Notes under the pieces: generated by a model
What the model was told of the DNA's origin: nothing
Seen by the model: the letters and a program-made list of their open reading frames with translations, nothing else
The model's database searches: none
Translations under genes and position numbers: made by a program
In this document: positions 46,269-57,200 of the stretch, piece after piece
How positions within the stretch are numbered: the first letter of the stretch is position 1
Layout of the letters: the number at the start of each line of letters is the position of its first letter
Assembly (NCBI GenBank): GCA_036244855.1
Contig: BQKZ01000737.1
Span: 44,682 to 108,681, forward strand
Source: Temnopleurus reevesii
Lineage: Eukaryota > Echinodermata > Echinoidea > Temnopleuroida > Temnopleuridae
DNA length: 64,000 bases
Direction: 5' to 3'

Positions 46269-46556
46269 ACTGTACGTGAGATCAAGTCATAAGTATAAAG
46301 ACCTGACAACGTCAGGCAGCATGCTCGTGGGCAGTTCTACAAAAAGTATCAATACCATTACGCTTACAACAATACATATCTTGACCACGGTTCAATGAAA
46401 TTCCTGGCGCTCACTGTGAGCGGAAGGACCAAATACCTGGGACAAACTAAACAACTTCATTCAAGCATTGACAATAGATTCATGATCACAAAAGAAGATC
46501 TCAGACTGCTGATCTTGTTGAACATTTTCAGCAGAATAAGAAGGATGATAAGTTAA
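46269..46556 (+). pseudogene. degenerate FGF-like C-terminal fragment
   Basis: After an acceptor-like TTCATTTCAG, one frame has two early stops (46290 and 46296) and then stays open for 85 codons to TAA at 46554-46556. It includes YAYNNTYLDHGSMKFLALTV followed by SGRTKYLGQTK, which resembles the last core strands of FGFs (Y..Y...WYVAL...G....G..T). Its 3' part and following sequence are shared with 36530-36815. I read it as an old retroposed or duplicated fragment, not a working gene. The family assignment is by eye. Confidence 0.35.
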
Positions 46557-46640
46557 TTTGTGTGCATGTAGCTATTGTTAATGCTTGAATGGAGGTTGTT
46601 TACTTTGTCTCAGGCCTTTGTCCCTTCTACACACAGTAAC

Positions 46641-48475
46641 TACTATATGTAATAGTATCTATTACATGCACTATGAAAAATAAGTTAAGGATCACTATGA
46701 AATGTATATACATCTTAAATGAGGTTTTATATTTCTGTAACTACCCCCAAATAAAACTGTCTTCATGTTATCATACACACTGTAAGCATTACCACACATG
46801 AGTGATTTCATTTGCTCTATAATGTCTCTAACCCGTTTACACATCTTTGAAAAGTGAGCCTATAGTGAAATGAAAAACTTTACAAGTGATCGGTAACTTT
46901 CTTTGTGTAAAGTATACTAAATTAAAATGAATTTCATTGATATTCTGTCAGAATAAACTAACTTTATACTGAACTGAATTGTTCAAAAGCGTAATGGTCA
47001 CTAAACTTTTTGTAGAATTTAGTGCGTACCGAGTCAATTGATACATGGTATAGTGATGTGTGATTTGAATGCCAACTTCATGTCTCATATCTGTTCCATT
47101 ATGAGACACAAATGAACTTGTTATGAATTTCAATCTTTTGATAATTTGTATCTTGCCTGAGTCTTCTAATGTAACATCTTAAGAAAATCAGAGATATTAT
47201 GACAAGTGTTATATTTCTCTTTCTAAATGCTACCTTGTTTATGAGGTACTTATGCACAAATTACACTTTGAAATAAATACAACAGAAGCCCTCTATCATG
47301 GATTTCAGGGCCCCACTTGAACTCAAATAAAGAGTTGTCACCCAGTTTTAAAAATTAAAAATGATTTATGGTCGAGTTTCTTCTGGAATAAAATGTTATT
47401 GTGCAATTTTAAGTGGGTTCCATTGTATAGTAGTGTTTGTATATGTTATCATAAGCATGGTGTATATTGACATCATTCGACGAGATTATTACTTTGAAAT
47501 TGACTTCATGTAGCATGACTAACATGAATTCAATACAATATTCTAGCGAGTCTGCTATTTTCCATGACCTTGAATATCGGTTTAATGGAAATTCAAGTGC
47601 CCAATCATAGTTCCATCATTACTTTTTGAATCATTGATAGTTCCATATTTGTACTTTTGATGCATTCTAAAGCTGCATCTGATATTTCATTAAGCAATAT
47701 AAGTGGTTTTTAGAAAATGAAAAATAAGGTATTTCATAGGAGGCTAGCGAAACATGTATCTGAATATACCTTTTGTGTTTCTTCTTTTTATACTGTGATT
47801 TTTATGTATGAGCATGTAATCAGCATGACTTATGTTGTGTTGATTTAACAAGATTGCAGTGATAGAGTCTCATGTACCTGACATGTTATCATTAATTGAT
47901 TTGTGTATTTTTGAAAATGTACCAAAAGATTTCAGTCAGTAGCAATCCCTTTTGTGGCATGAATTGATGTAAAATTCCATGCTTGGATTGGCAATTGATG
48001 TACTGTGAAGTTTATGTACTTTAAAATGAATATGGAAAATAACATGGAAATACAATACAAGGAATGTGGATAATACATTAAATCAAGTTCCTGATGTAAT
48101 TACTGTTCACATGTAATTTCATGTGGGTGGGTAGTACAAAAATGTAGGTTTCATTTAATAAGTATTAGATGAAATTCAGAGGTATTTTCTTTTTTTGGAA
48201 TAAAAAATATCCTTGTTATTTTCAATGTAAAACTTCACATAAATGATCAATTTGACCGTTTGCATCCGGAAGTCTGTAGGCTCCTTGGACATTAGAACTT
48301 CTTTTGATAGAGTCTTCAAATATTTTAATTAACTCTTAACCAGCTGCATATTGCAGCAACCCTAGACTGCTAGGTTTTTATGGATGTATGGAATATTGTG
48401 AGCTCAACTTGTCGACCAGAGTCGACAGAAGCTAGCCAGTGTATGTGACTGATGTCGTCAGAAGCGAGTAAAGAG
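46641..48475. other. intron, no feature seen
   Basis: AT-rich intron between FH2 exons 29 and 30. No exon, repeat array or conserved motif was recognised. Confidence 0.5.
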
Positions 48476-48924
48476 TTAAAAGAAGAGTATACCCAATAAT
48501 AATAATTTTTTACAGGAACAGAAAAAATAGGCAAGCAGAACAAAAAAGTTTGAAGAAAATCAGACAAGTAATTCAAAAGTTATGGATTTTTAAAGAGTTG
48601 AAAAAATGAGCAAATTAGTGAAGGACTTTCTTTATGTTTATGGTGTAAAATCCATCATTTTTACAGAAAGATACAAAGTTTATATGAATGTAAACATGCG
48701 AAAAGGAGATCCACATGTAGATAAAGTTTTGAGGAAATCACAGTTTTGAGAAAAAGTAATATTTCGTAACATTGACGTCATCAGTTGCCAATTTGTCTAA
48801 ATATTAAAACATTCATAACTTTCATACTAATTGTCCGATTTACCTCAAACTTTTTTTGTTCTGCTCATCTGATTTTTCTGCTCTTGTTGAATGAATATTA
48901 ATTTTGGCTAGGCTCTTCTTTTAA
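48476..48924. mobile_element. imperfect fold-back element
   Basis: Outer arms TTAAAAGAAGAG (48476) and CTCTTCTTTTAA (48924 end). Inner arms AACAAAAAAGTTTGA (about 48540) and TCAAACTTTTTTTGTT (about 48846-48861), with TTCATAACTTT also mirrored. About 450 bp, ending 60 nt before exon 30. A related half occurs near 39370-39440. Confidence 0.7.
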
Positions 48925-48984
48925 AAAGAATTACACCCATTCTCGTGGAACTAATTGTATATTTGTGATTAATATTTGTTTCAG

Positions 48985-49146
48985 GCTGCTGGGTTCAACC
49001 TGGAATACTTGAGTAAGGTGCCAGAGGTCAAAGACACTGTCCACAAGCAATCTCTTTTGCATCACCTTGCTGCAACCGTCATGGAGCAATTCCCTCAGAG
49101 CACCGACTTCTTTTCAGAGGTCGGAACTATCACAAGATGTGCAAAG
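48985..49146 (+). CDS. FHOD: FHOD exon 30: FH2 (54 codons)
   Basis: Acceptor AATATTTGTTTCAG, donor AAG/GTTAGT at 49147; phase 0-0. It encodes AAGFNLEYLSKVPEVKDTVH, then SLLHHLAATVMEQFPQSTDF and TRCAKV-type text across the junction. Matches FHOD FH2 closely. Confidence 0.97.
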
Positions 49147-49247
49147 GTTAGTAGGATGAGGGGTTAGAATGAATAAAAAGAAATTTGAGAGAAGGAAGGA
49201 ATGAATGGGGAGGAGAGACATGTTTAGGGAGGAGAGGAAGAGGGAAG

Positions 49248-49339
49248 ACTCTTCTGCACCACCTTGCTGCAACCATGATGGAACAGTTCCCTGAGAGCGT
49301 CAGTTTCTTTTTAGAGGTCGGAAACTGAGATGTGCAAAG
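49248..49339 (+). pseudogene. partial copy of FH2 exon 30
   Basis: Colinear with 49051-49146 (CTGCACCACCTTGCTGCAACC), with several substitutions and a short deletion after GTCGGA that causes a frameshift and a TGA. It keeps the donor-side GCAAAG/GTTAG. No acceptor. Offset from the parent is 197 bp. Confidence 0.9.
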
Positions 49340-49405
49340 GTTAGCTAGAATCAGGGTGGGGAGGATGTGCTTGGCGGTGGTGAGGGTGTCAACTATTGTG
49401 ATTTG

Positions 49406-49408
<3 letters not shown>

Positions 49409-49474
<66 letters not shown>
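49409..49474 (+). repeat. (GAT)n microsatellite running into the gap
   Basis: About 22 uninterrupted ATG/GAT units ending at the N run; GGAGGA repeats lie on the far side (49694-49730). Length polymorphism probably caused the assembly gap. Confidence 0.95.
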
Positions 49475-49693
49475 NNNNNNNNNNNNNNNNNNNNNNNNNN
49501 NNNNNNNNNNNNNNNNNNNNNNNNNNNNNNNNNNNNNNNNNNNNNNNNNNNNNNNNNNNNNNNNNNNNNNNNNNNNNNNNNNNNNNNNNNNNNNNNNNNN
49601 NNNNNNNNNNNNNNNNNNNNNNNNNNNNNNNNNNNNNNNNNNNNNNNNNNNNNNNNNNNNNNNNNNNNNNNNNNNNNNNNNNNNNNNNNNNNN
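49475..49693. other. assembly gap (219 N)
   Basis: A run of 219 N between the GAT and GGA simple repeats, inside the intron between exons 30 and 31. It does not interrupt the FH2 coding sequence. Confidence 1.
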
Positions 49694-49813
49694 AGGAGGA
49701 GGGGGGAGGAGGGGGGAGGAGGAGGAGGTTATGGTTGTAGTATATGCAGTGATACAAGCTTACTACTGTTTAATGTGCGAGCCTCTTCTTTTCATTTATT
49801 TCATATTCTTCAG

Positions 49814-49929
49814 ATTGATTTTGATGAGCTAACAGTAAACTTGAGCAAGTTAGAAGAGCAATGCAAGACTTCCTGGGATCATCTTCAGGTCATTAATCAG
49901 CATGAGAAAGCACCACAGAGTAAAAACAA
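49814..49929 (+). CDS. FHOD: FHOD exon 31: FH2 (phase 0 to 2)
   Basis: Acceptor TTCATATTCTTCAG, donor CAA/GTAAGA at 49930. It encodes IDFDELTVNLSKLEEQCKTS, then WDHLQVINQHEKAPQSKN. The split codon AA+A gives Lys with exon 32. Confidence 0.95.
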
Positions 49930-49966
49930 GTAAGAAAATTTAGATTCCAAGTTGAATTAAATGACT

Positions 49967-50138
49967 ATTGCTAGAAAACTACGATCATTTACAAGTGGTA
50001 GTTGATTGGCACGTACCAATCAAAACCATTGTTTCATGCACACCTTGTCAAAAGCACAGACCATTTGCAAAAGAATATTAATTTGCAACTGTTTTGCAGT
50101 TGATTTATGATCAATTGCAACTTTCTAGCAACAACCCC
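49967..50138. mobile_element. MITE family C, copy 1
   Basis: Ends ATTGCTAGAAA and TTGCAACTTTCTAGCAACAA (inverted), 172 bp, starting 38 nt after exon 31. Same end family as 55927-56063 and 57043-57200. Confidence 0.65.
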
Positions 50139-50343
50139 TAATAGCAGTCTGTTTCACCCGTCGTTAAGAGGTTTTTTTTTAGTCAACCTTGAAAACTCAT
50201 TCTTATAAAGTATATACTTTTGAGCATCTACTTCTATTATAATTACAGATTTGATTTAATGAGCAATATACAGTGTAACTCACTAAATTATTATTATTTC
50301 ATTGAAGGTCTTGACAGTTTTGTTCATTTTGTTTTAAATCCAG

Positions 50344-50418
50344 ATTACATGACTTTCTACAAGACTGTGCCAAGAGAATTATAGTACTCAAGATTGTACA
50401 CAGACGAGTGAGCAATCG
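50344..50418 (+). CDS. FHOD: FHOD exon 32: FH2 (25 codons)
   Basis: Acceptor GTTTTAAATCCAG, donor TCG/GTAAGC at 50419; phase 2-2. It encodes LHDFLQDCAKRIIVLKIVHR, then RVSN. The FHOD-typical IVHRRVSNR crosses the junction. Confidence 0.95.
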
Positions 50419-51031
50419 GTAAGCGTCAATCTATTCTTCTTCATTGTTGAATAAGGCTGGCAACTTCTTTTCAGGAAAGTAGTGTTCCTGTAATATAGGG
50501 AATGGAGAAAAAAGACTCGGAATTATCAAATCTACAAGTTAATGCATAGGGACACCTGACAGAACTAATAGGGTTATCACATCATGGCCATGAACTTCTT
50601 GATGGTAGAGTTAGGATATTAAATTTTCATGATAAATCAAAAGACAATTTGTACAAATACTAGCTCACACAATGAAACAATTGAATGGAAACACGAAGTA
50701 ACCTGTATGCAATTAAAAGGCCTCGTACATAGATTCCTTGCAATGATTTTGAACGAGCCATTTAAAAAGTATTCTAACTCAATTTTTCAATTTTTTTACC
50801 TCCCTAACTAGTAATCTATATCACGTTGGATACAATTTTTTTTTAAATTGTATGCATTTAAGTAATATACAAATTACATTTGTGTACCTTAGATACCCCT
50901 CTCTTGATAGTAGCTGAAGAGGTTCATTATATGATGTGGATTGGTGGAAAAAGTGGGGTACGAAATACAAAAATTGTCATTGAATTGTCCAAATATTCAT
51001 TCATACCCAACTGTATTTATTACTATTTCAG

Positions 51032-51224
51032 TTTCAATAAGTTCCTGCTGTTCATGGGTATGAGTACAAGCGCGGCGAGAGAGGTCAAGATCAGTACATT
51101 CTGTCGCATCATCAGCGAGTTTGCACTGGAGTACCGCACCGCTCGGGAACGCATCATAGAACAGGAGAAGAAGAAAGCTAACCATCGCAAGAGGAACAAG
51201 ACGAGAGGGAAGATGATCACAGAG
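51032..51224 (+). CDS. FHOD: FHOD exon 33: end of FH2 and post-FH2 helix
   Basis: Acceptor ATTACTATTTCAG, donor GAG/GTATAT at 51225; phase 2 to 0. It encodes FNKFLLFMGMSTSAAREVKI, then STFCRIISEFALEYRTARER and the basic coil KKKANHRKRNKTRGKMITE. RNKTRGKMITE is a hallmark of FHOD formins. Confidence 0.97.
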
Positions 51225-51534
51225 GTATATTGTGTTTATTGAAAATATTGCACAGAAACTTTGGAGGTGGCTTTATTTTACCGGATTTTGTAAGCCTTCT
51301 TTGGATTGCAAAAATATGACAAAATCAGAATACCCTACTGTTCAATGATAAGAATGCAACAATTGTCAAATGTAAATGAATTAGGATTGCCTCAATGCCT
51401 TCTGTTGAAACCATCACTTAGTGTGACTTTTGGAAGTAGGATTTAGCTCCCACAACACTAAATTCACTTACCTGTGAAATCACTTGATGCACATAGGTTC
51501 CCATTCGCAAAAGTGTCCATATTCTATTAAATAG

Positions 51535-51634
51535 AACTTCTTTATCTGTAAAGACAATGTTAAGGATACAAAATTGAAGGAACCCCCTTAGCACAAAGCA
51601 AGGCACAGCTCCTGGTAACTATATGTTACAGAGC
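51535..51634 (+). pseudogene. decayed copy of tail exon 34, copy a
   Basis: Colinear with 51868-51967: AACTTCT, GTAAAGACAA, AGCAAGGCACAGCTCCTGGT, TTACAGAGC. It has substitutions and a frame-breaking insertion (CCCCCTTAGC) and no pyrimidine-rich acceptor. Confidence 0.9.
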
Positions 51635-51709
51635 TCATGTCTTAAACCGTTATAGCAATCTTTAAAAACATTTTTTTTCATGATGTTCCCCTATATTTGA
51701 TTGATGCAC

Positions 51710-51785
51710 AACTTCTCAATTGGTAAAGACAGTGCCAAATAGGCCAAGTTATGGAAACTCCTAAGAACACAACAAAGCACAATAT
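51710..51785 (+). pseudogene. decayed copy of tail exon 34, copy b
   Basis: AACTTCTCAATTGGTAAAGA matches the parent exon start closely. It then degrades (GCCAAATAG, CTCCTAAGAACACA, CAAAGCACA). It sits 175 bp after copy a and 158 bp before exon 34. Confidence 0.85.
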
Positions 51786-51867
51786 TGAGAGAGAACAGGC
51801 CCTAAATCTCCTTGAGAATCTTCAAGACTGTTGGTAAAGTTTTATGTCAAATCTTTTGTCTCCACAG

Positions 51868-51991
51868 AACTTCTCAATAGGTAAAGACAGTGTTGAAGAC
51901 GCCAAATTAAAGGAACTCCTTAGCACACAGCAAGGCACAGCTCCTGGTGATGAAACGTTACAGAGCAGACAGAGAGCCAGACCCTCTATGA
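51868..51991 (+). CDS. FHOD: FHOD exon 34: post-FH2 tail (phase 0 to 1)
   Basis: Acceptor CTTTTGTCTCCACAG, donor TGA/GTAAGT at 51992. It encodes NFSIGKDSVEDAKLKELLST, then QQGTAPGDETLQSRQRARPS. This is the copy with intact splice sites and frame; two decayed copies precede it. The tail between FH2 and DAD is poorly conserved in FHODs. Confidence 0.9.
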
Positions 51992-53922
51992 GTAAGTTTT
52001 TCATCTATACAAGAATAAGTGGTTAAGTCAATGTTTGGTTTTGAATTTTAGGCATCTGTTCTTTAATATTGAGAACAAATGGCTATATACTGCCCCAGCT
52101 TTTCTTCGGAACTTGACCAATTATCCCATTGGCTCTGGCTCAGCTACTGAAGAAAGAGTTAACATGGAATCCATGTACAAGAAGTGCTCAAGTCGCTCAT
52201 GACATTTTTCCAGTCTTGCATACTAGTAACCCTTTCCAAAATAAAAAGAGATAAATACTGTAAGTAAAGCACCCCCAAACCAAAGCCACCCCTCCCTTAA
52301 AAAGGGGGAAATTGATTGGTAATTCATTTGATTCTGAATACTTCTGTGCTGCTTGCACTACTGACTTTGGTTATGATCTGATGACAGAACAAAAAAAAAC
52401 ACAAATGTTACCATGGTACCTACTAAAGCACTAATCAATCTATTGCTCCTTGAACACTTGTTTGATCCATTGTTACCCTTTTTTCACCATTAATGGAAAC
52501 AAACCAAATTCATAACTGTTTAACTACCCAATCCCCAATATTCTTAATGAAATTGAATTGAAATTGTCACATTAACCAACAGATTTATTAATATTCTAAT
52601 ACATTTCTGACTGATTAAATTGTTCTTATCTGTATCAATTCTGAACTGTGCCAAGATTTTGTTATAAAGTCATTCTTTGTCATTTGTTGAAATCAATTTT
52701 CTTATCTCATGCAGACAGATGCAAAAGAATTCAGGCTGCTGAGATAGTTTTTTTTTACCAATGTACTCTTATACACAGAAATTGGGTACATGAATGTTGT
52801 ATTTTTTAAATTATATTCATAAGGGGCTCATACCTATGTAAATCACTGTCTTGTAATTATCTGTGTTGTCCTACTACTTGCAATATAAATATGTATGTAC
52901 ATGTGATAACTAAATAACTATCTTGCTAAAAATATTTGGATATTTATCAAATTGATTATCATTGAATTTCATGTTTTCAATTTGCACATACTATTAAAGC
53001 ATGTAATATGCATCTTCTCTTGAATGATGGGGGATGAATTATATATTGTAGAATTTTTACCTGTATAGGTTTAATGTGCGTGTCCTAAAATTATTATGCA
53101 ATTAGAACAAATGCTATCCCTTTAACAGGTATGTCTTATACACAGTTTGAAAGAAACGAATCATTACCAATTCTTAATTTTATACTTTCGATACATAGTT
53201 ATGTTAAATAAATTGTATGAATGATATCATTTAATGATGGAATGAACTACCTTTCTACTGATGTGAAATGTCACGTTCACTGGTCGTCTGAGATTCTGAC
53301 TCTTTGCAAAAATATCACAGAGCCTGCATGGACAGTGCAGGTTTTAGCGATTTTTTTATGCCTACCCGATTTTTAGATTTTGTCAAATTTCTCTTGAAAA
53401 GAAATCCTAGAGATAACAAAGCCTGCCGAACTTTACAAAATTGTACAGTCTCTGCATAGGGACTGAGGCAACGGCATGTGATATGGGGATATATTTTATG
53501 GGTTCTGAAGATAAGTCCCAAAGCAAAATATAACTAAGCATTATTGTGTCAGGCTGGTGCCTTTTGCACAAAGAGTCTTTCCTTTTCTTCTTGCTAAAGT
53601 AGGGTAGCAGCTTGTTACATGTACATCTCCAAACATATAATGTATTATCAAAATCGATGCAGCTATGTTACTAGATGACAAGCCCTTCCAACGTAGGGTA
53701 TAGATTATGGTCAGATGGTTTCAAAAGATAGGCCTCTGATTCTCGGGTGACTGGTGAATATGATTTTAGCACATCGGTACTCCTTTTTCATTATAATATT
53801 TTGACTGCGCATCTGTTTATTTTACCATTCTTATTTGCATGATGACTTGCATGACTTATTCTACACCTTCCGCAACCTTCACCAACAAACTGCGCATCTT
53901 GACTTGAATGGCGCCCTCTCAG
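51992..53922. other. 1.9 kb intron between exons 34 and 35
   Basis: AT-rich intron. I saw no further phase 1 exon, repeat array or inverted-repeat element in it. Confidence 0.5.
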
Positions 53923-54078
53923 GTGGGCGTCTGAACATGAGCATGACGGCCGATGAGGAGATGGCCGATCAGCAAACTGATGAAATGATCCAAATTCTTG
54001 TCAACACAGCCAAAAACGCCAGTACACGGTCCGCCCCGCGAGAGCGCAAACGCACTCGCAACACCAACCGTAAATCCC
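53923..54078 (+). CDS. FHOD: FHOD exon 35: DAD and basic region (52 codons)
   Basis: Acceptor GCGCCCTCTCAG, donor CCC/GTAAGT at 54079; phase 1-1. It encodes GRLNMSMTADEEMADQQTDE, then MIQILVNTAKNASTRSAPRE and the basic stretch RKRTRNTNRKS. TDEMIQILV is the FHOD DAD core that binds the N-terminal DID in autoinhibition; Ser/Thr residues beside the Arg patch correspond in position to the ROCK sites known in vertebrate FHOD1. The DAD lies in a phase-symmetric exon, so skipping it would remove autoinhibition in frame. Confidence 0.95.
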
Positions 54079-54443
54079 GTAAGTAGCTTGCACGCGGCAA
54101 GGGCCTCTGCATTGTGGGTAATGCTCATTGCATTCTTTAATGTCTATCATGTTGCATATTTATTATAGGTTATCCTAATTCAAACAGGAATATTAGTCAG
54201 TTTTCCCAAAATTTAGGGTTCAATATCATATTCTTTAGTTTTTTCATATCTTTGTATGGAAACAAGTATTCAATCAATGGTGAATATTACATATATATCT
54301 TGCAAAAGTTGAGGGTGTTTTTTCCCTTAATGTTCATGAATAATTGAACGTCATATTTAATATTTTTGTATTTTCGAAATGTAATGTACAAGAGGAGCTC
54401 TGTAGGGCTGAATAGGTTTTTCCCTACTGCATGCAAAACTAAG

Positions 54444-54616
54444 TACAGTGGAAACTCAGTATAGTGAGGTGCTTGGGACCATCAAAATTACCTTGTTATA
54501 GCAGTAATCTCTTTATAGCAGAGTTAAAAAACAATAAGTTATTAAGAGCTGGGACCAGATTTGTTACCTCTTTATATCAGATATTTCGTTGTATCAGATC
54601 TCTTTATTCCACTGTA
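54444..54616. mobile_element. pogo/Tigger-like MITE, copy 2
   Basis: TA-flanked TACAGTGGAAACTCAGTATA at the left and a shortened inverted end ATTCCACTGTA at the right. GCTTGGGACCATCAAA and CTTGTTATAGCAGT are shared with 27343-27515. Confidence 0.75.
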
Positions 54617-55737
54617 CTGCATCATGTTATAACATTAGTTGGATGACATTATTCTTTTGCAGAATTGCATCATAATCCAGCAATATCCAGCTCTTTTGAT
54701 GATATTATAGAAAAATGGGGGACTGATATATTAAAAGAAATATATGTTTATCTCATTTTTGGCCATTATCTAAATTAATTCATTACTCAAAAGAGAAGAA
54801 TATATTCAACCTTACTTAAGACATGAAAGTGAAATAGATTAAGGATTTAAAGATGGTACATGAACCAAGTTATGGGATAAATATTCATAATTTGTTTAAA
54901 TCCTCATTTATTCATATTATTCTGTTACCTTGCTTGAATGCTGCATAATGTTCCTTAAAACAATGAATGCTTTAGTATATTGCATTTTTATGAAGCTGTA
55001 TTTACATCATTATCAATAATTAACTGAATGTTGGATATGAGAAAAATACAATGCTACATGTAATGTGTGAAATTTATCATTCATGGTCATTTTACTATCA
55101 ACAGTAACTTTTCTGTGATAATTACAACGCTGCCAACAGTGTCAATTCTTAAATGTTTCTATTGATGGTGTTGTAACCATGGCGATACATTTTCTGTATC
55201 AGAATCTATGATGCTGCATGCATCAATTAATGACGAATGAATCGGCAACAGAAAAACTGGTTGGGCATCCCTCCAGTGCCATTTATGATGAGGTTTGATG
55301 AGATTAATGATAAAGCTTCTTCTAAAAATTTATCAATATGGCTATTCTATCTGAGGAAATAATGTTAGGGTATGTACAGAAAAATCAATCAATTCTAATG
55401 AAATATTATGAGAGATGAGACAATCTTCACATGTTTGTAAGATATTTCTAAAAGGAAAGTAAAGTTCAATTTGATTTTTAAGAAAATTTCATCTTCACTT
55501 TTTTCCATCTCTGTAAAATTCCGTATTCATGTTAAAAAAAATCAGTGTCAACGCTGGTGTAACTACCCGGGGTAAGTATTAAGATATATATGAATATTAA
55601 TGCCCCATTGGGAAATTTTGAGGTAATTTGGGGCAATAATTATGGACATTTGGAAATTTTTATCAGAAATATGATATACCTACCCTGGGTAAATTTCCTA
55701 TGTGTAATAATATTATCATTTGAATCTTTGCTTACAG
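54617..55737. other. intron before the last exon
   Basis: AT-rich intron. CTACCCGGGGTAAGTATT (about 55563) is an isolated donor-like sequence. No supported exon. Confidence 0.5.
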
Positions 55738-55826
55738 TAAGGAGAACATTGAAGAGTGGACTAACGGATGCAGAGCGACAAGCCCTAGGCCTATTACATG
55801 CCAAGCCAAACGAGGTTCATGTATGA
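55738..55826 (+). CDS. FHOD: FHOD exon 36: C-terminus and stop
   Basis: Acceptor AATCTTTGCTTACAG; starts in phase 1. It encodes RRTLKSGLTDAERQALGLLH, then AKPNEVHV and TGA at 55824-55826. RRTLKSGL...ALGL is the conserved FHOD C-terminal end. Confidence 0.96.
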
Positions 55827-55926
55827 TGAGTCGGAACCTCTTTTCCTGTCCTGTTGTGAACTGCTATTGTCTGATTGGTTTCATAATTTTGGTGTAATAT
55901 CAATTAAATTCAATGTTTAATACTAC

Positions 55927-56063
55927 GGGGGTGTTGCTAGAAAGTTGCAATTGATCTCAAGTTGCATTTGATCACAAAACGGCAATTTAAATGATTGTTT
56001 TATATATATCTACTGAAATTGCAGTTTATTTGCAATCAATTACAAGTTTCTAGCAACATCCCC
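55927..56063. mobile_element. MITE family C, copy 2
   Basis: GGGGGTGTTGCTAGAAAGTT at the left, AGTTTCTAGCAACATCCCC at the right; 137 bp, with TTGCAATTGAT / ATCAATTACAA mirrored inside. About 100 nt after the stop codon, so it may be transcribed in the 3' UTR as a hairpin. Confidence 0.8.
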
Positions 56064-57042
56064 TCTATCACTTGATCGGTGTAATTATATTTGGTGTAAT
56101 TTCAATTAAATTCAAAGCTTAAGATGTAATTGGTAATTTATAATCTCTTTATAACAAAAATTCAGTAATTCAAATACATAGCAAAGATTTGATTTCATCC
56201 TCTCACATTTACAAAATTGAATTTCCAAATTTTGTTCAAATTTTGCCGTAAAGTGGCAAGAATGAGAATTGTAAATTGCTGTCAATGATGTTTAACTTCA
56301 TAAATAACTTCTAAACTCAATAATGATATAAATAATAATATTAATAATCGTAATATTAGCAATGACAATAGCTACTTGTGCAACACTTGGATCCACCTTA
56401 TCCATGTCCATGCCACTGACAGCTGTCAATGTGATTATAATCATAATGATATTTGCTATCATTATTGTTTGTGATAATCTACAATCAATCACCACTTTGC
56501 CTTATGTAGAAGCCATTCTATCAGTATTCTCTTAATAATAGTTGTATCGTGCGTATGTAAATAATACTAATACATCAAAGGAACGAGAGGTCATTGTGTA
56601 TGGATACTGAAATTATGTTATGGAAACATACAATTGAATTAAAAAAAATATTGAATGTAAATTATCTGCCTGTTACGGATCTAAAAACTGCTAAACAAGC
56701 ACAAAAATCAATGATCGTATCTAAATTCATTGAAAAAATACCATTCAGAAACTGGAGCTTTCTTCATATGTATCATATATGAATACTGTCATGTAATTCA
56801 TTGTATCTATTTCACGAAAAATTCTATTTGCAAATGGGTATAGTGGTTAAGTAAAAGTAGTGTGCAATGTTGAGGTTAACCTTGGTCTAATTTAGTGTGT
56901 GTTTATTTCATTTGAATATACAAATCAGAGATATTTTGTACATTTTTAAGGATTGTCTGTCCTCTTTTCTTCCACTTGTTAGTGCCATGATTATATATGT
57001 TTTGGGGACAAAAGAAGGTTGTTTGTTTGCTTCGTTACTATT

Positions 57043-57200
57043 GGGGTGTTGCTCAAAATCAACAGCAAATCAACTGCAAACTTTGCAAATTGTAACGCGC
57101 ATTTTCATTCGCGCCTGATGTGCGCATTTAACAAGACGCGTATGAAATAATGATTTTGATTGGCGTATTTCGATCAACTGCAACTTTTGAACAACACCCT
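57043..57200. mobile_element. MITE family C, diverged copy 3
   Basis: GGGGTGTTGCTCAAAATCAA at the left and TTTTGAACAACACC at the right, with inner GATCAACTGCAAC / CAAATCAACTGC text. It contains a CG-rich centre (AACGCGCATTTTC, AAGACGCG). Confidence 0.65.

Larger units (their letters stand above)
1781..55826 (+). other. FHOD: FHOD-family formin gene, 5' end outside window
   Basis: One + strand gene of about 36 exons. FHOD formins are actin regulators that nucleate, bundle or cap filaments and act in stress fibres and muscle sarcomeres; they have an N-terminal GBD-FH3 (DID), a linker, FH1, FH2 and a C-terminal DAD. Seen here: a long phase-1 exon array for the linker (1781-37224), FH1 polyproline (about 38457-38590), FH2 (about 38620-51224), DAD (about 53970-54010) and a C-terminal RRTLKSGL motif. 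The FH2 text (LDPKKSNAINIGL, GNFLNGG, EVKDTVHKQSLLHHL, RTARERI, RNKTRGKMITE) is diagnostic of FHOD rather than diaphanous, DAAM or INF2. FHOD1 and FHOD3 arose in vertebrates, so no paralogue number is given. The GBD/FH3 exons and promoter must lie upstream of position 1. Confidence 0.95.

Noticed and set aside
49332..49832. Open frame through the N gap with poly-Asp
   Set aside because: Made of the GAT microsatellite, unknown bases and the GGA repeat; not coding.
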